The notes under the pieces: model-generated
Database searches by the model: none
The model's input: the letters and a program-made list of their open reading frames with translations, nothing else
What the model was told of the DNA's origin: nothing
Assembly: GCF_025725645.1 (NCBI RefSeq)
Contig: NZ_CP107007.1
Span: forward strand, 930,001-994,000
Length of the DNA stretch: 64,000 nt
Source: Halomonas sp. GD1P12
Lineage (GTDB): Bacteria; Pseudomonadota; Gammaproteobacteria; Pseudomonadales; Halomonadaceae
Reading direction: 5' to 3'
Shown here: in pieces, positions 36,622 through 45,841 of the stretch
How positions within the stretch are numbered: position 1 is the stretch's first letter
Layout of the letters: the number at the start of each line of letters is the position of its first letter
Translations under genes and position numbers: made by a program

Positions 36622-36658
36622 AAAAAACGCCCAAGGGTTTTACCTTTGGGCGTTTTTC
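36622..36658 (+). terminator. Rho-independent terminator of the cyo operon
   Basis: ACGCCCAAGGG / CCTTTGGGCGT (one G-T pair) with loop TTTTA, flanked by A6 and T5. Confidence 0.92.
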
Positions 36659-36857
36659 TTTGGGTACACAGGCCTACTCGAGTCTCGCTGACCAGTGCCG
36701 CACCTGCGCCACTGGATGGCATCACCCGAGCGCGATCTGCAGGCCCGCTTACTCGATCATGCCGGTTCGCTGTGATTCTGCGCTGTTGCGCCGCGGCTAA
36801 CCCTGTAACATGGCGAGTTTCATCTCCCGATTACTGACCCTGAGGCGACTCTTCGCT

Positions 36858-37772
36858 ATGTCTTCGCTCTCTTCCCCGTTGCCGCGCAAGCTGGCCCTGG
36901 CGCTGCTGGTTACGGTGGCCTGCGCGTTCGCGGCCAATCACGTCTCTGCGCGGCTCGCCTTCGATAACGGCACCGGGCTGTTACTGGCAATCCTCACGCG
37001 CTCGGGCGTGGCCTGCACCATTTTGCTGACGCTGGTGGCAGTCAAGCGAAAACGGCTGTGGCTACCCAAGGCCGCTTGGCCCTGGCAGCTTGCGGTGGGG
37101 TGCTTGATCACCATTCAAAGCCTCGCGCTCTACTCCGCGGTCGCCAGGCTCCCCGTGGTGATCGCGCTGCTGCTTGCCAACACCTTCCCCATTCAGCTGG
37201 CGCTGCTCACCTGGGCGCTGGGCGGGGCGCGCCCCTCGCTCAGGCAGTGCGTGATCATGGGCACCATTTTGCTCGGGCTTCTGGTCGTACTGGATATCCC
37301 TGCCTGGCTGATTCAGGCCGAAACGCTCGGCAGCGAGTGGGCGCTGGGCATCGCCCTGGGGCTTCTTTCGGCCTTCGTGTTTTCGAGCGCGCTTTGGATC
37401 ACCGAGCATCGCTTGGCGGGTGTGGGCAGTACGCTTCGAAGCCTGCTGACCATGCAGACGGTGTTTGTGGCAATGATCATTGGCGCGGCGCTTGGGGTGG
37501 TGCCCGGCGGCATGAGCTTGCCGGAAAACAGCCAAGGCTGGGTCGGGCTTTCGCTGCTGGCGCTTTTGTACGGCGCGGGGTTCTCAACGCTCTTGATATG
37601 CGTGCCGCGTTTGGACATGGCGCGCAACGCCCCGGTCATGAACATCGAACCCGTCGCTTCGCTGGTGTTTGGCTACTTCGTACTAGGGCAAACGCTCGGG
37701 CCGGTGCAGCTATTGGGTGGCGCCGTCGTGGTCGGCGGAATCGTGATTCTCGGCCTTTCGAAAGTTCGTTGA
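36858..37772 (+). CDS. DMT-superfamily (EamA-type) exporter
   Basis: A 304-residue protein with about ten hydrophobic helices in two EamA repeats. The second repeat ends with MNIEPVASLVFGYFVLGQTLGP, the typical EamA block. Such proteins export amino acids or other small metabolites; the substrate is unknown. The ATG at 36858 has GAGGCG upstream and begins the conserved region; an in-frame ATG at 36810 lacks a site. Confidence 0.85.
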   Translation: MSSLSSPLPRKLALALLVTVACAFAANHVSARLAFDNGTGLLLAILTRSGVACTILLTLVAVKRKRLWLPKAAWPWQLAVGCLITIQSLALYSAVARLPVVIALLLANTFPIQLALLTWALGGARPSLRQCVIMGTILLGLLVVLDIPAWLIQAETLGSEWALGIALGLLSAFVFSSALWITEHRLAGVGSTLRSLLTMQTVFVAMIIGAALGVVPGGMSLPENSQGWVGLSLLALLYGAGFSTLLICVPRLDMARNAPVMNIEPVASLVFGYFVLGQTLGPVQLLGGAVVVGGIVILGLSKVR

Positions 37773-37795
37773 CGGGGGGCAATGCTCAGGCCCCG

Positions 37796-37965
37796 CCAAT
37801 GGCGGACGGCTTTGGCAGCGGCCGCGACGACGGTATCTCGTTTGAGGCGGGGCCGAGGTCGATATCAACGATACCTTCGCGCTGAACGCCGACCTGATGC
37901 GGTACCTGAGCCCGTCGGAGTACGATTTTGACGCCCTGAGCCTGGGGCTTCGCTACCGTTTTTAA
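37796..37965 (+). pseudogene. Remnant of an outer-membrane beta-barrel protein gene (C-terminal end only)
   Basis: The last 40 codons before the TAA at 37963-37965 read as a beta-barrel end: alternating residues through INDTFALNADLMRYLS and a final SLGLRYRF with terminal Phe. Just upstream, a different frame reads DGFGSGRDDGISFEAG, which continues naturally into AEVDINDTF if one base is restored in the G-run near 37848-37852. So a frameshift joins the two pieces. No start codon, signal peptide or the rest of a barrel exists between here and the DMT gene end at 37772, so most of the gene is lost. A terminator survives at 37995. Confidence 0.6.
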
Positions 37966-37994
37966 TCGGGGCGATGAAAAAGCGCCAAAGCGGC

Positions 37995-38022
37995 AAGCCC
38001 CACTTTCGCGTGGGGCTTTTTA
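37995..38022 (+). terminator. Rho-independent terminator
   Basis: AAGCCCCAC / GTGGGGCTT followed by TTTT. It stands after the outer-membrane-protein remnant and now probably ends the DMT exporter transcript. Confidence 0.88.
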
Positions 38023-38133
38023 ATGGGCGAACGAACAGTCGAGCACATTGTTAGCACGCTAATTATGGTGTAGACTAAGGTATTATTTGAACAGACCCCG
38101 TCCACGCCGGGGTTTTTTGACGAGTGAATCCCG

Positions 38134-39195
38134 ATGTCTCCCGATCAGCGCTTTACCCGATGGGTAAGGGTAGCCCTGGCTGCCTTTGCCCTTTTGTTCG
38201 TCTATTTCATGGTGGCCGACAGTTTCATGCCGCTGACCCCGCAGGCGCGCATCATGCGTCCGGTCACGCGTATCGCCCCGGAGCTGAGCGCGCCGGTGGT
38301 CGAGGTCGTCGTTCGCGATCATCAGCACGTCGACAAGGGCGACGTACTGTTTCGCCTCGACGCCGCCCCCTACGAGATCGCGGTGGAGAAAGCGCAGCTC
38401 GATGTCGAACAGGCCGCCCAGGAGAACGACCGGCTGCAGGCTGACCTGGCCGCGGCGCGGGCCTCGCTAAGCGCAGCCCAGGCAAACGCCAGCGAGCTCA
38501 ACAGTGAGCGCGAGCGCGCGCAGTCGCTGGTGGGGCGCCAGAGCATTTCGCGCCAGCAGTACGAGCAGCGAGTATCGGCGGCGAACACCGCCAACGCCGA
38601 CGTGCGCGCCGCCGAAGCGAAGATTACGAGCCTTGAAGCGCAGCTTGGCGAGGAGGGAGATGCCAACCTGCGCCTGCGCCAGGCGCGCAACGCGCTGGCC
38701 AACGCCCAATTGAACCTGGAGCGCACCGAGGTGCGCGCTCTGGAGGCGGGGCAGGTCACCAATTTGCAGCTTCAGGCCGGCGACTACGTCCAGGCGGGCC
38801 AGCCGGTGCTGGCACTGGTCGGAGGCGGCGTGGACATCGTGGCGGACTTTCGCGAAAAGAGCCTGCGCCACGTGCGCGTGGGTGACGAAGCGAAGGTCGT
38901 ACTGGACGCGCTGCCCGGCCATATTTTCGCAGGCCACGTCACGGCGCTGGATGCCGGCGTGCGTGAGGGCCAGGTCAGCGCCAACGGTCAGCTTGCGGAT
39001 ATTCCCACATCTGATCGCTGGGTGCGCGATGCCCAGCGCCTGCGCCTGCACGTGGCACTCGATGCGCCGCTGGAGGAGATGCCCCCGAGCGGCGCGCGGG
39101 CAAGCGTTCAGCTTCTCCCCGGCGAACATACGCTGGCGCATCCGTTTGCCTGGCTGCAGGTACACCTGATCAGCTGGCTGCACTATGTCTACTGA
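38134..39195 (+). CDS. HlyD-family periplasmic adaptor (membrane fusion protein)
   Basis: A 353-residue adaptor: one N-terminal membrane helix (about 11-30), a lipoyl half-motif (ELSAPVVEVVVRDHQHVDKGDVLFRLD), a long alpha-hairpin coiled coil (about 85-190), the second lipoyl half (LEAGQVTNLQLQAGDYVQAGQPV) and a beta-barrel region. It resembles EmrA/AaeA. It overlaps the DUF2955 gene by 11 bases, so the two form an efflux pair; no outer-membrane channel gene is adjacent. Confidence 0.87.
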   Translation: MSPDQRFTRWVRVALAAFALLFVYFMVADSFMPLTPQARIMRPVTRIAPELSAPVVEVVVRDHQHVDKGDVLFRLDAAPYEIAVEKAQLDVEQAAQENDRLQADLAAARASLSAAQANASELNSERERAQSLVGRQSISRQQYEQRVSAANTANADVRAAEAKITSLEAQLGEEGDANLRLRQARNALANAQLNLERTEVRALEAGQVTNLQLQAGDYVQAGQPVLALVGGGVDIVADFREKSLRHVRVGDEAKVVLDALPGHIFAGHVTALDAGVREGQVSANGQLADIPTSDRWVRDAQRLRLHVALDAPLEEMPPSGARASVQLLPGEHTLAHPFAWLQVHLISWLHYVY

Positions 39196-40366
39196 GCCGA
39201 CCGAGCCCACCGGCACGAGCGATCTGGAGACCTCTCCGGAAGGCGCATCGACCGGCCAGAGCCGCACGAGCCGCTGGCGCGTCTGGTCGATCACGCCCTG
39301 GCGTAGAAAACGCGGTGAAAGCCCGCCGGCGAAAGGCGCCCGAGCGGCGATCCTCGATGAAAACGGCCTGCGTCAGTGCCTTCGCGTCGCCGGTGGGGCC
39401 ACGATTGGCTTTGTGATCAGCAAGCTGATGGGCTGGAACTATGGCGTCTTCTTTACCGTGTTTCCGATGTTTCTACTCGGCATGGTGCCGCTGCTCAATG
39501 CCGGGATCATTCGCCAGTTTCTAGGCAACGCCGCTTTCAACGTGGTCGAGGTCAGCCTGATCATCGGCCTTTTGCAGCACATGCCGGTGGTGATGACGCT
39601 GGTGGTGCTGGGTATCTTCTTGTTTCGCTTCAACCTGATGGCGAAGGGGCCGCTGTTTCTGTACGGGGCCAACGGCGTGGTCACGCTCAGCGTTCTGCTG
39701 CACTTTGCAAGCTATCCAGGCGTGGATTTGAGCGAGCTTTTGGGGGCGAACCTTTTAGCGAGCGTGCTGGCGGTGATCATCGCCATGCTCATGCACACGC
39801 TCTTTCCCGACGTCTCGCCGCGCCAGCCGCCGCCACGAGTGGAGAAAACCGCCGCGCAGATTCGCCACGAAACCCTGCTGGGCGGCATTACCGCGACGCT
39901 ATCGTTCGTCGTATTTCAAACCTTCGATCTGCGCGATTCGCTCTCCGCGCAGATGGCGACGGTGTTGGTGCTGTTTGCCATGGGCTACGCCGGGGCCCAG
40001 GTCTCCTCGATCAGACGAATCATCGGTACGCTCCTGGGCTGCAACATGGCGCTGTTGATCCAGCTTTTGCTTTACTCCCAGAGCCACCACTTTTTGCTGG
40101 TGATCGTGATCTACTGGTTGGGGTTGATGCTGTTCGCCCGCGAACACGTGCGCGAGGCCGGTGGCTCCGGCGTCGGGTTTGGCGGGATGACGACGCTGGG
40201 CATTTTGTTCGGTCAGTCGCTCGGGCCAAGCCAGGACCTTGTTTACAGTGCCCTTTATCGGTTCTCCTCCATGTTCGTAGCCCTCGCGGTGACGCTGATG
40301 GTCATGGCCTGCCTTCACTCATTGCTCAATGCATGGACGGCCACGGCGCTGCCAAAAAGAAATTGA
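39185..40366 (+). CDS. DUF2955 membrane protein (FUSC-like efflux partner)
   Basis: A 393-residue inner-membrane protein. After a charged 60-residue N-terminus come about ten helices in two hydrophobic blocks (about 75-205 and 225-385), as in DUF2955/FUSC-like proteins related to AaeB. The internal halves are similar in layout. Overlap with the HlyD-type gene shows a joint function, probably export of aromatic acids or similar compounds; the substrate is inferred from family only. Confidence 0.82.
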   Translation: MSTEPTEPTGTSDLETSPEGASTGQSRTSRWRVWSITPWRRKRGESPPAKGARAAILDENGLRQCLRVAGGATIGFVISKLMGWNYGVFFTVFPMFLLGMVPLLNAGIIRQFLGNAAFNVVEVSLIIGLLQHMPVVMTLVVLGIFLFRFNLMAKGPLFLYGANGVVTLSVLLHFASYPGVDLSELLGANLLASVLAVIIAMLMHTLFPDVSPRQPPPRVEKTAAQIRHETLLGGITATLSFVVFQTFDLRDSLSAQMATVLVLFAMGYAGAQVSSIRRIIGTLLGCNMALLIQLLLYSQSHHFLLVIVIYWLGLMLFAREHVREAGGSGVGFGGMTTLGILFGQSLGPSQDLVYSALYRFSSMFVALAVTLMVMACLHSLLNAWTATALPKRN

Positions 40367-40476
40367 GGCAACTTTTTTCGCACCGTCTACTCTAAGAAAT
40401 ACCTGCACTGCTGATAGACAACGACGTCTTCCTCGCATGCAGTGTATTTCCTACTAACGGATTAGAGGTAATCATC

Positions 40477-40659
40477 ATGTCAAATTCAAACGAAGACAAA
40501 GCGAAAGGTGCCGCTAACAAGGCCGCTGGCAAAGTGAAGGAAGCCGTGGGTAAAGTCACCGGCAGCGACAAGACCGAAGCCAAGGGCCACGCTCAGCAGG
40601 CCAAAGGCGAAGCGCAAAAAGGTAAAGGTGAGCTGAAAGACGCCGCCAAGAAGAAGTAA
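40477..40659 (+). CDS. Small CsbD-like stress protein
   Basis: A 60-residue, Lys/Ala/Glu-rich, hydrophilic protein (MSNSNEDKAKGAANKAAGKV, then KVTGSDKTEAKGHAQQAKG), typical of the short CsbD subgroup. It is likely intrinsically disordered. ATTAGAGGTAATCATC precedes the ATG. A long imperfect stem-loop (GAAATA...CACTGC pairing with GCAGTGTATTTC, about 40396-40450) lies in the upstream region. It is the second CsbD gene in the window (see 10627). Confidence 0.88.
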   Translation: MSNSNEDKAKGAANKAAGKVKEAVGKVTGSDKTEAKGHAQQAKGEAQKGKGELKDAAKKK

Positions 40660-40678
40660 CGACATTCGTCAGGATATT

Positions 40679-40706
40679 AAACAGGGGCCCTCGGGCCCCT
40701 GTTTTG
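40679..40706 (+). terminator. Rho-independent terminator
   Basis: AAACAGGGGCCC / GGGCCCCTGTTTT. It ends the small CsbD-like gene. Confidence 0.92.
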
Positions 40707-40749
40707 CTTTCTACACCAGGCGTTCACGAACCGGGCGTTTCAAACCCAC

Positions 40750-42420
40750 TCAATCGGCCATATCCATGGCAAAGCTCGTTTCAAGCCCTTCATCACCGAC
40801 CGATACCCGCACTTCCAGGCTGTCGTATATCTCCCCGTAATGTTTGAGCTGAGCGATGTCCTCTTCCGAGACGTCCTCCTGCGGCGATTTGATCAGCAGA
40901 TCCGCCAAAGCCGTGTAAAGATCACCGGTCGCGAAGATATTCAGCAGCAGGTCGTCATCGGCGACCGGCGCCTGTAGTCCGTTTGTCAGCGTTGACGGGT
41001 CATCGAGGCCAACGCCCAGGGCCAGCGCCGAGTCCGACATCGCCGCGTAAAGGGTCGATACCTGCGCAGGCAATTGGCGGCTCTTGAGTCGCCGGGGTTC
41101 GCCGTTGGGCGTGAGCATCACCTCGCTGAGTTCGGGCAAAAAGGCGGCGGCGTTTTCCAATAGCGTCATGGGATTCGATGACGCCAGGGTCAAAAGCCCC
41201 GTGGCCATGGGGCCGCCCTTGGCAAGGTAGAGCCGGTCGATACGCGCATTGAGCCCGGAAAGCGCCGGGGCAATCATCATCGCCATCGGGTCACTGGTCA
41301 GCGCGCTGGTCTCGTCCCACAGGGTGTTGAGCTGCTGGAGCTCGTCGCAGCTAAACGGCGCCTCGCGAATTTGGCGCGCGTAGGTATCCACGAGCTCCAA
41401 AAGCACCGATAGGTCGAGCCCCAGCCCAAAGCTTGCCAATCCATCCCGCTGGCCGAGCCCTGGCACCGGCGTCACCAACCGGCGAAGGTCACGCACGACC
41501 TCCTCATCGGTTTGCACGATCATGTTGACCTCCGTACGGCCCCGTAAATCGTACGCGCGCGAGCCCACCGTCAGGCCGGGAAAGCGCCCGGTCAAGCGGT
41601 CGATATCGGCCTGGCAGGCGGTAAGGTCCAGCGGCTCCTCGCCAAGGGCGTCGAGTAGTGCGCGCGTCGCGGGATGGCGGGGCGAGCCGAGTTCACTCAA
41701 CACCCGCGCGGTACGGATTTGCCCCGTACCCAGCGGCGTGAAGCCGTAGCTGCGTTCGATCTCGGCAATCTCGCCGGACTCCTCCATGCTTTCATCCGGC
41801 AGGCGCTTGCCGAGTATCTGAGCGAGCAGCTCGTCGCTGGCATCACCTGGTATCAAGGAAACCAGCGCCTGGCCGTCGACGATGGCGAGCATGAGTTCGA
41901 CGTCGTCTTCCGGTGTGATCCGCCAGTAGTCGGTGCCCTCGACGCGGCCGATGCGCGGCGTAAGCCCCGCCCGCTCGACCACCCGCTCGAAAGTGTCGCG
42001 AAACGCCGCGTCGTCTTCCAGCTCGAAGCGCATCACCGGCAGAATGCCCAGCCCGTAAAGCGCGACGTTCGGCGACACGTTGATACCGCGGGCGTGAACG
42101 TCCTCCAGCGTGTCAATGTCCTCGAACTCTTCGCCGAGTGCGATCACAAGCGACAAAAAGGCCTGCGCCTGCTCGTTGGGTTCATTTCGCCTCTGCTCGC
42201 GAAGCGCTTCCAGATCCCGCTCGAGCCCGTCGCCCAGCAGCATCGTGCGCTGATAAAACGCGAACACCTCCTGCTGGTCCAGCGTTTCCCGCGTGGCCAT
42301 GAAGTAGGGGGCGTTGGCCGGAATATAGCCGAGCATGTCGGTTTCGGCGGCCTGAGCATCGAGGCTGGCGCCGCCAGCCAGCAGCGCGAGAGAGGCAAGC
42401 AGCGATGTTTTTTTAATCAT
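40750..42420 (-). CDS. Unrecognised exported protein, 556 aa
   Basis: A clear signal peptide (MIKKTSLLASLALLAGGASLDAQA-AE) is followed by about 530 residues, very acidic overall, with no motif I can name. The mature N-terminus begins DMLGYIPANAPYFMATRETLD, a pattern seen in periplasmic or surface proteins that lack enzymes' catalytic motifs. Only two internal Cys are visible (in LDLTACQADIDRL and APFSCDELQQL), which may form a disulfide. The ATG at 42420 was chosen because it starts the signal peptide. The gene stands alone, with the DUF2955 and CsbD genes convergent and the glycosidase upstream behind two terminators. Confidence 0.78.
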   Translation of the reverse strand: MIKKTSLLASLALLAGGASLDAQAAETDMLGYIPANAPYFMATRETLDQQEVFAFYQRTMLLGDGLERDLEALREQRRNEPNEQAQAFLSLVIALGEEFEDIDTLEDVHARGINVSPNVALYGLGILPVMRFELEDDAAFRDTFERVVERAGLTPRIGRVEGTDYWRITPEDDVELMLAIVDGQALVSLIPGDASDELLAQILGKRLPDESMEESGEIAEIERSYGFTPLGTGQIRTARVLSELGSPRHPATRALLDALGEEPLDLTACQADIDRLTGRFPGLTVGSRAYDLRGRTEVNMIVQTDEEVVRDLRRLVTPVPGLGQRDGLASFGLGLDLSVLLELVDTYARQIREAPFSCDELQQLNTLWDETSALTSDPMAMMIAPALSGLNARIDRLYLAKGGPMATGLLTLASSNPMTLLENAAAFLPELSEVMLTPNGEPRRLKSRQLPAQVSTLYAAMSDSALALGVGLDDPSTLTNGLQAPVADDDLLLNIFATGDLYTALADLLIKSPQEDVSEEDIAQLKHYGEIYDSLEVRVSVGDEGLETSFAMDMAD

Positions 42421-42510
42421 ATCGAATCCACTGGCGTGTACACATTGGCTCATGGGAATAGCGGTTTAAAAGCATAACCCGCCTAACGTACGGGAGGGGC
42501 ATGCGCCTTT

Positions 42511-42546
42511 AAAAAAATGCCCCCGACCGCGCTAACGGTCGGGGGC
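42511..42546 (-). terminator. Distal terminator of the GH2 gene
   Basis: GCCCCCGACCG / CGGTCGGGGGC (arms 42519-42529 and 42536-42546). On the minus strand it is followed by ATTTTTTT. It is the second of two tandem terminators. Confidence 0.88.
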
Positions 42547-42553
42547 GTTTGGT

Positions 42554-42570
42554 GTAGCGCCTGGCGCTAC
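42554..42570. repeat. Near-perfect palindrome between two terminators
   Basis: GTAGCGCC-T-GGCGCTAC, eight-base arms with a single central base. It is flanked by the terminator hairpins at 42519 and 42627. Function unknown. Confidence 0.55.
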
Positions 42571-42622
42571 ACAGCGACCCTCTTTTTCATCGCCTGATGG
42601 CACAGGCAAACCGTACCTGACG

Positions 42623-42654
42623 AAAACGGCCCTTGCCCGGCAGGGCAAGGGCCG
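42623..42654 (-). terminator. Proximal terminator of the GH2 gene
   Basis: CGGCCCTTGCCC / GGGCAAGGGCCG, twelve perfect pairs with loop GGCA. On the minus strand TTTTCG follows. Confidence 0.85.
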
Positions 42655-42676
42655 CACCTATCCGGCGCCTCAGGCC

Positions 42677-45600
42677 TTAGTTCGAGATCACGTCGTATCT
42701 TTCACGCCGCAGGCCATCCGCCGCGGTGACCACGATGGCACCGTCCTCGACGGTGACCTGGTCGTCGTCACTCACGGTCTCAAGCTGCGCCGCGACTTCC
42801 TCGACGGACCGGGACCCCGCTTGAATCGTTTTGGCGCGATAGTCGATCTCCACCTCGTCGGAGTGGATTAGCCCGCCAAGAACGGACAGTTCTGTCAGCC
42901 CCTTGTTCTGGAACGGTTCTCCACCGCGCATCATGTAGTAATCGGAGCTTTGGATAGTGACACGGACGTAGCGCGCAACCCGGTCAATGTCGTCCTCCGT
43001 CTTTCCAGATTCCGTTGTATCGCGTGTATCGATGACCGGCTCGTACGTCTCGTTAAAGACCGCGAAGCTACGCTCTTCCTGCGGGGCAGTATCGATTTTG
43101 TACGTCAGCAACCCCGTGCCTTCAACCGAGGAGGACGGATCAAACCAGCTCGTCTCGACGGTATCCACATAGTACTCGGACCCAAGGTCGACCTTGATCC
43201 AGGCGGGTATTGGCAGGACGTCGCGGGTGTGCCAGTAACCGCCTTCCGACATGTCAGTCACGAAGTCCGCTTTACCGTCCACGGCAAAGGTCGCCGGGCC
43301 GTCCGGCAGGCCGCGACCAACGCCTTCGCGGTTGGCCTGAACGCGTCGCGCGACGGAGAGCGCGCCTTCGTCGATGGTGTAGGTGCGCCGGTCCCCATTC
43401 TGTGCCACCACGTCAAAGGTATCGTCGACGGACAGCGGCGCGTCACCCGCGCGATCGCCGAAATCGAAGCGCGCCCCGAAAGGTAGATCGAACAGGGTCT
43501 GCATGTCGTCGACGTCAGTGTCGTAGGGCAGGTTCAGTACGCGGTCCTGAATACCATCGACGGCGATGACGCCCGATGTCAGCAGCGTGTCGTCGTTGGT
43601 GACCAGTTCCCACTCTGCCGTATCCGTCATGGTGTCACCATCGACCTCGGCGACCACCTCGACGCTGTTGGTGCCAGAGGCCAGCTCGATGTTCCAGGTC
43701 AGACGGCGGCTGTCAGGGGTTTCGACGACGCCCATCGACTCACCGTTCAGGAAAAGCTCGGCCTGCGGCAGATTCGAATAGACCTTGACCGTGGTATTGC
43801 CGCGCTGACGTTCGATGAGTCGCTTGCCGGTGAGATGAAGGACCGGATCCTCGCTCCAGTTGGCTTGATACCAGTAGAAGGCATCCTTGCGTGTCTCGCG
43901 GTCGCGCGTCACGAGCCCCTTGTCGTTGATGCCGGGAGCTTCGCCTTCGTCGCGGCCGTCGGAGGCGAAATCGAACATCGCCCAGACGAACGTGGACCAG
44001 AGCCAGGGCCGCTCCTTCATCTGGAGGTAGGCTTCTTCGTGGTAGTTGGCCTGATAGGTTTCGGTGTGGTCCTGCTGGAACGGCGTCTCGGACTGGATCG
44101 AAGGGCCGGCACCCGCGCCGTACTCGCTGACCCCGATGGGGAGTTCGGGCGCAGCCGCATGCAGCTCATCCAGCCAGGCACCCAGATCGCCGGTCGGATT
44201 GCCGTAATACCAGCCGAAATAGAGATTCTGGCCGACGGTATCCGTGACGTTCATTACCGGCTCATCGGAGCCAAGACGCCCCAGAACGGCGGCGGTCGTC
44301 GGCCGCGACGGGTCTTCGGACTTGGCCAGCGCGTTTAGCTCGGTCAGCAAGGAGGAGACGTCACTGTCGCTTTGCAGCGAGACCTCGTTCCAGATACCCC
44401 AGACCGCGATCGAGGGATGGTTGTAGTTCTGGCGCACAAGCTCCTGCATCTGCTGCCGGGCGTTCTCGGCATAGGCGTCGGTCAGGTCGACCTCGCTGAT
44501 CACCGGAACCTCCGCCCAGGTCACCATCCCGAATTCGTCAGCCAGGTCGTAGACGCTGCGGCTGTGCTGGTAATGCGCCAGGCGGACGGCATTGGCACCG
44601 AGTTCGTCCATGATGTCGAAATCGCGGCGCTTCTGCTCCTCGGTTGCGGCAAATCCGCCGTCTTCGACGTCCTGATGATAGCTGACGCCGCGCAAGGGCA
44701 CCGATTCACCGTTCAGCAGGAAGCCTTCCTGCGGGTCAATCCTGATCTCTCGGATGCCGAGCGGTTCCGTCACCTCGTCCAGTACGTGTCCTTCGGCATC
44801 GACCACCGTGGTGACGACGCTGTAGAGATAAGGATCCGCCCGTCCCTGCCACAGCCGCGGCTGATCGATCTTGAGATCAAGCACCTGCTCCTGCTTTTGC
44901 GCCGCGGCCAGCGTGACGGTGGCCTCACTCTCTGCGACAACCGTGCCCGTATCGTCGCGCGCCTGGGTACGCAGGGTAACGGTGGCGTCATCCGCACCGT
45001 CGTTGGCCAGTTTGATCCGAGCCTCGACAGTAGCCTCCTCCGGGCTGATGTCCTGGGTCGTCAGATAGACGCCGGGACCGCCGAAATCGGTTAGATCGAC
45101 ATGGACCGGTGCGACCTCGACCAGGGCCACGTCGCGGTAGAGCCCACCGAAAAACGTGAAATCTGCATCGATCGGGGCGAGCCGGTGTGGGGCGTTGTTC
45201 ACCTGGATCACGATACGGTTTTCGCCCGGCACCAGGTCATCGGTCACATCGAACCGGAATGCGCTGTAGCCGCCGGCATGGGTTCCCACACTCGTGCCGT
45301 TGACGAAGACCTCGGCGATCTCATTCGCCGCGCCGACCTGCACGAACACGCGCCGGTCGCCCAGATCATCGGTGACCTCGAACGTGGTCTGGTAGAAGCC
45401 GTCGCCGCGATAATAATTATCGCCGCCCTCGCTGCCATCCTGCGCGTTCCACGTATGGGGTAGGTTGACCTGCGTCCAGCCATCTCCTGTCGATGTCGCC
45501 GTATTATCAGCGGGATCGATGTCATCGGTCGTGAACTGCCAGTCCGGCAGCGGCTCCAGGTGGCGGGCGGCGTCCGGATTGCCGATCGTCTGCGCCATCG

Positions 45601-45718
45601 CACCGGTGCTCGATACGCCAAGCGCCAGGGTGGTCGTCATAAGCAATTGCCTCAGCACCGGCCGTGAGGCCGCCTGCTGAGGCGAGGTCGTGAGACGACC
45701 GATTTGTGGGGTACTCAT
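42677..45718 (-). CDS. Secreted GH2-family beta-galactosidase-like glycosidase
   Basis: A 1013-residue enzyme with an N-terminal export signal (RQLLMTTTLALGVSSTGAMAQ). The GH2 sugar-binding domain, immunoglobulin-like domain and TIM barrel follow in order. The acid/base Glu lies in WGIWNEVS (near 443) and the nucleophile Glu in GVSEYGAGAG (near 529). C-terminal domains include a DUF4982-like region and a discoidin-like segment (about 850-960) that may bind carbohydrate. The exact sugar is not fixed: beta-galactosidase, beta-glucuronidase or another GH2 activity is possible. AGGAAAAAAACA precedes the ATG at 45718. No sugar transporter or regulator lies nearby, which is unusual and suggests recent gain. 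Confidence 0.85.
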   Translation of the reverse strand: MSTPQIGRLTTSPQQAASRPVLRQLLMTTTLALGVSSTGAMAQTIGNPDAARHLEPLPDWQFTTDDIDPADNTATSTGDGWTQVNLPHTWNAQDGSEGGDNYYRGDGFYQTTFEVTDDLGDRRVFVQVGAANEIAEVFVNGTSVGTHAGGYSAFRFDVTDDLVPGENRIVIQVNNAPHRLAPIDADFTFFGGLYRDVALVEVAPVHVDLTDFGGPGVYLTTQDISPEEATVEARIKLANDGADDATVTLRTQARDDTGTVVAESEATVTLAAAQKQEQVLDLKIDQPRLWQGRADPYLYSVVTTVVDAEGHVLDEVTEPLGIREIRIDPQEGFLLNGESVPLRGVSYHQDVEDGGFAATEEQKRRDFDIMDELGANAVRLAHYQHSRSVYDLADEFGMVTWAEVPVISEVDLTDAYAENARQQMQELVRQNYNHPSIAVWGIWNEVSLQSDSDVSSLLTELNALAKSEDPSRPTTAAVLGRLGSDEPVMNVTDTVGQNLYFGWYYGNPTGDLGAWLDELHAAAPELPIGVSEYGAGAGPSIQSETPFQQDHTETYQANYHEEAYLQMKERPWLWSTFVWAMFDFASDGRDEGEAPGINDKGLVTRDRETRKDAFYWYQANWSEDPVLHLTGKRLIERQRGNTTVKVYSNLPQAELFLNGESMGVVETPDSRRLTWNIELASGTNSVEVVAEVDGDTMTDTAEWELVTNDDTLLTSGVIAVDGIQDRVLNLPYDTDVDDMQTLFDLPFGARFDFGDRAGDAPLSVDDTFDVVAQNGDRRTYTIDEGALSVARRVQANREGVGRGLPDGPATFAVDGKADFVTDMSEGGYWHTRDVLPIPAWIKVDLGSEYYVDTVETSWFDPSSSVEGTGLLTYKIDTAPQEERSFAVFNETYEPVIDTRDTTESGKTEDDIDRVARYVRVTIQSSDYYMMRGGEPFQNKGLTELSVLGGLIHSDEVEIDYRAKTIQAGSRSVEEVAAQLETVSDDDQVTVEDGAIVVTAADGLRRERYDVISN

Positions 45719-45827
45719 TGTTTTTTTCCTGTTCACGTAAGGCTGAAAGCTCTTGTTAGCGTTATAAGGCCATGCTTTTCAGCAGTTCGGCTGCTAGCGT
45801 GCTGCGACGTATTCTTTGCCTGGGCAC

Positions 45828-45841
45828 ATCGTTACAACGAT
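45828..45841. promoter_or_regulatory. Candidate operator upstream of the GH2 gene
   Basis: ATCGTT-AC-AACGAT, perfect six-base inverted arms, 110 bases before the GH2 start. It has the size and form of a LacI-type operator, but no regulator gene is adjacent. The rest of 45719-45977 holds no other recognisable feature. Confidence 0.35.

Noticed and set aside
39376..40395. 339-codon plus-strand open frame within the DUF2955 gene
   Set aside because: Frame-shifted copy of a coding region with strong helix pattern in the other frame; its product is Arg/Gly/His-rich and unstructured.
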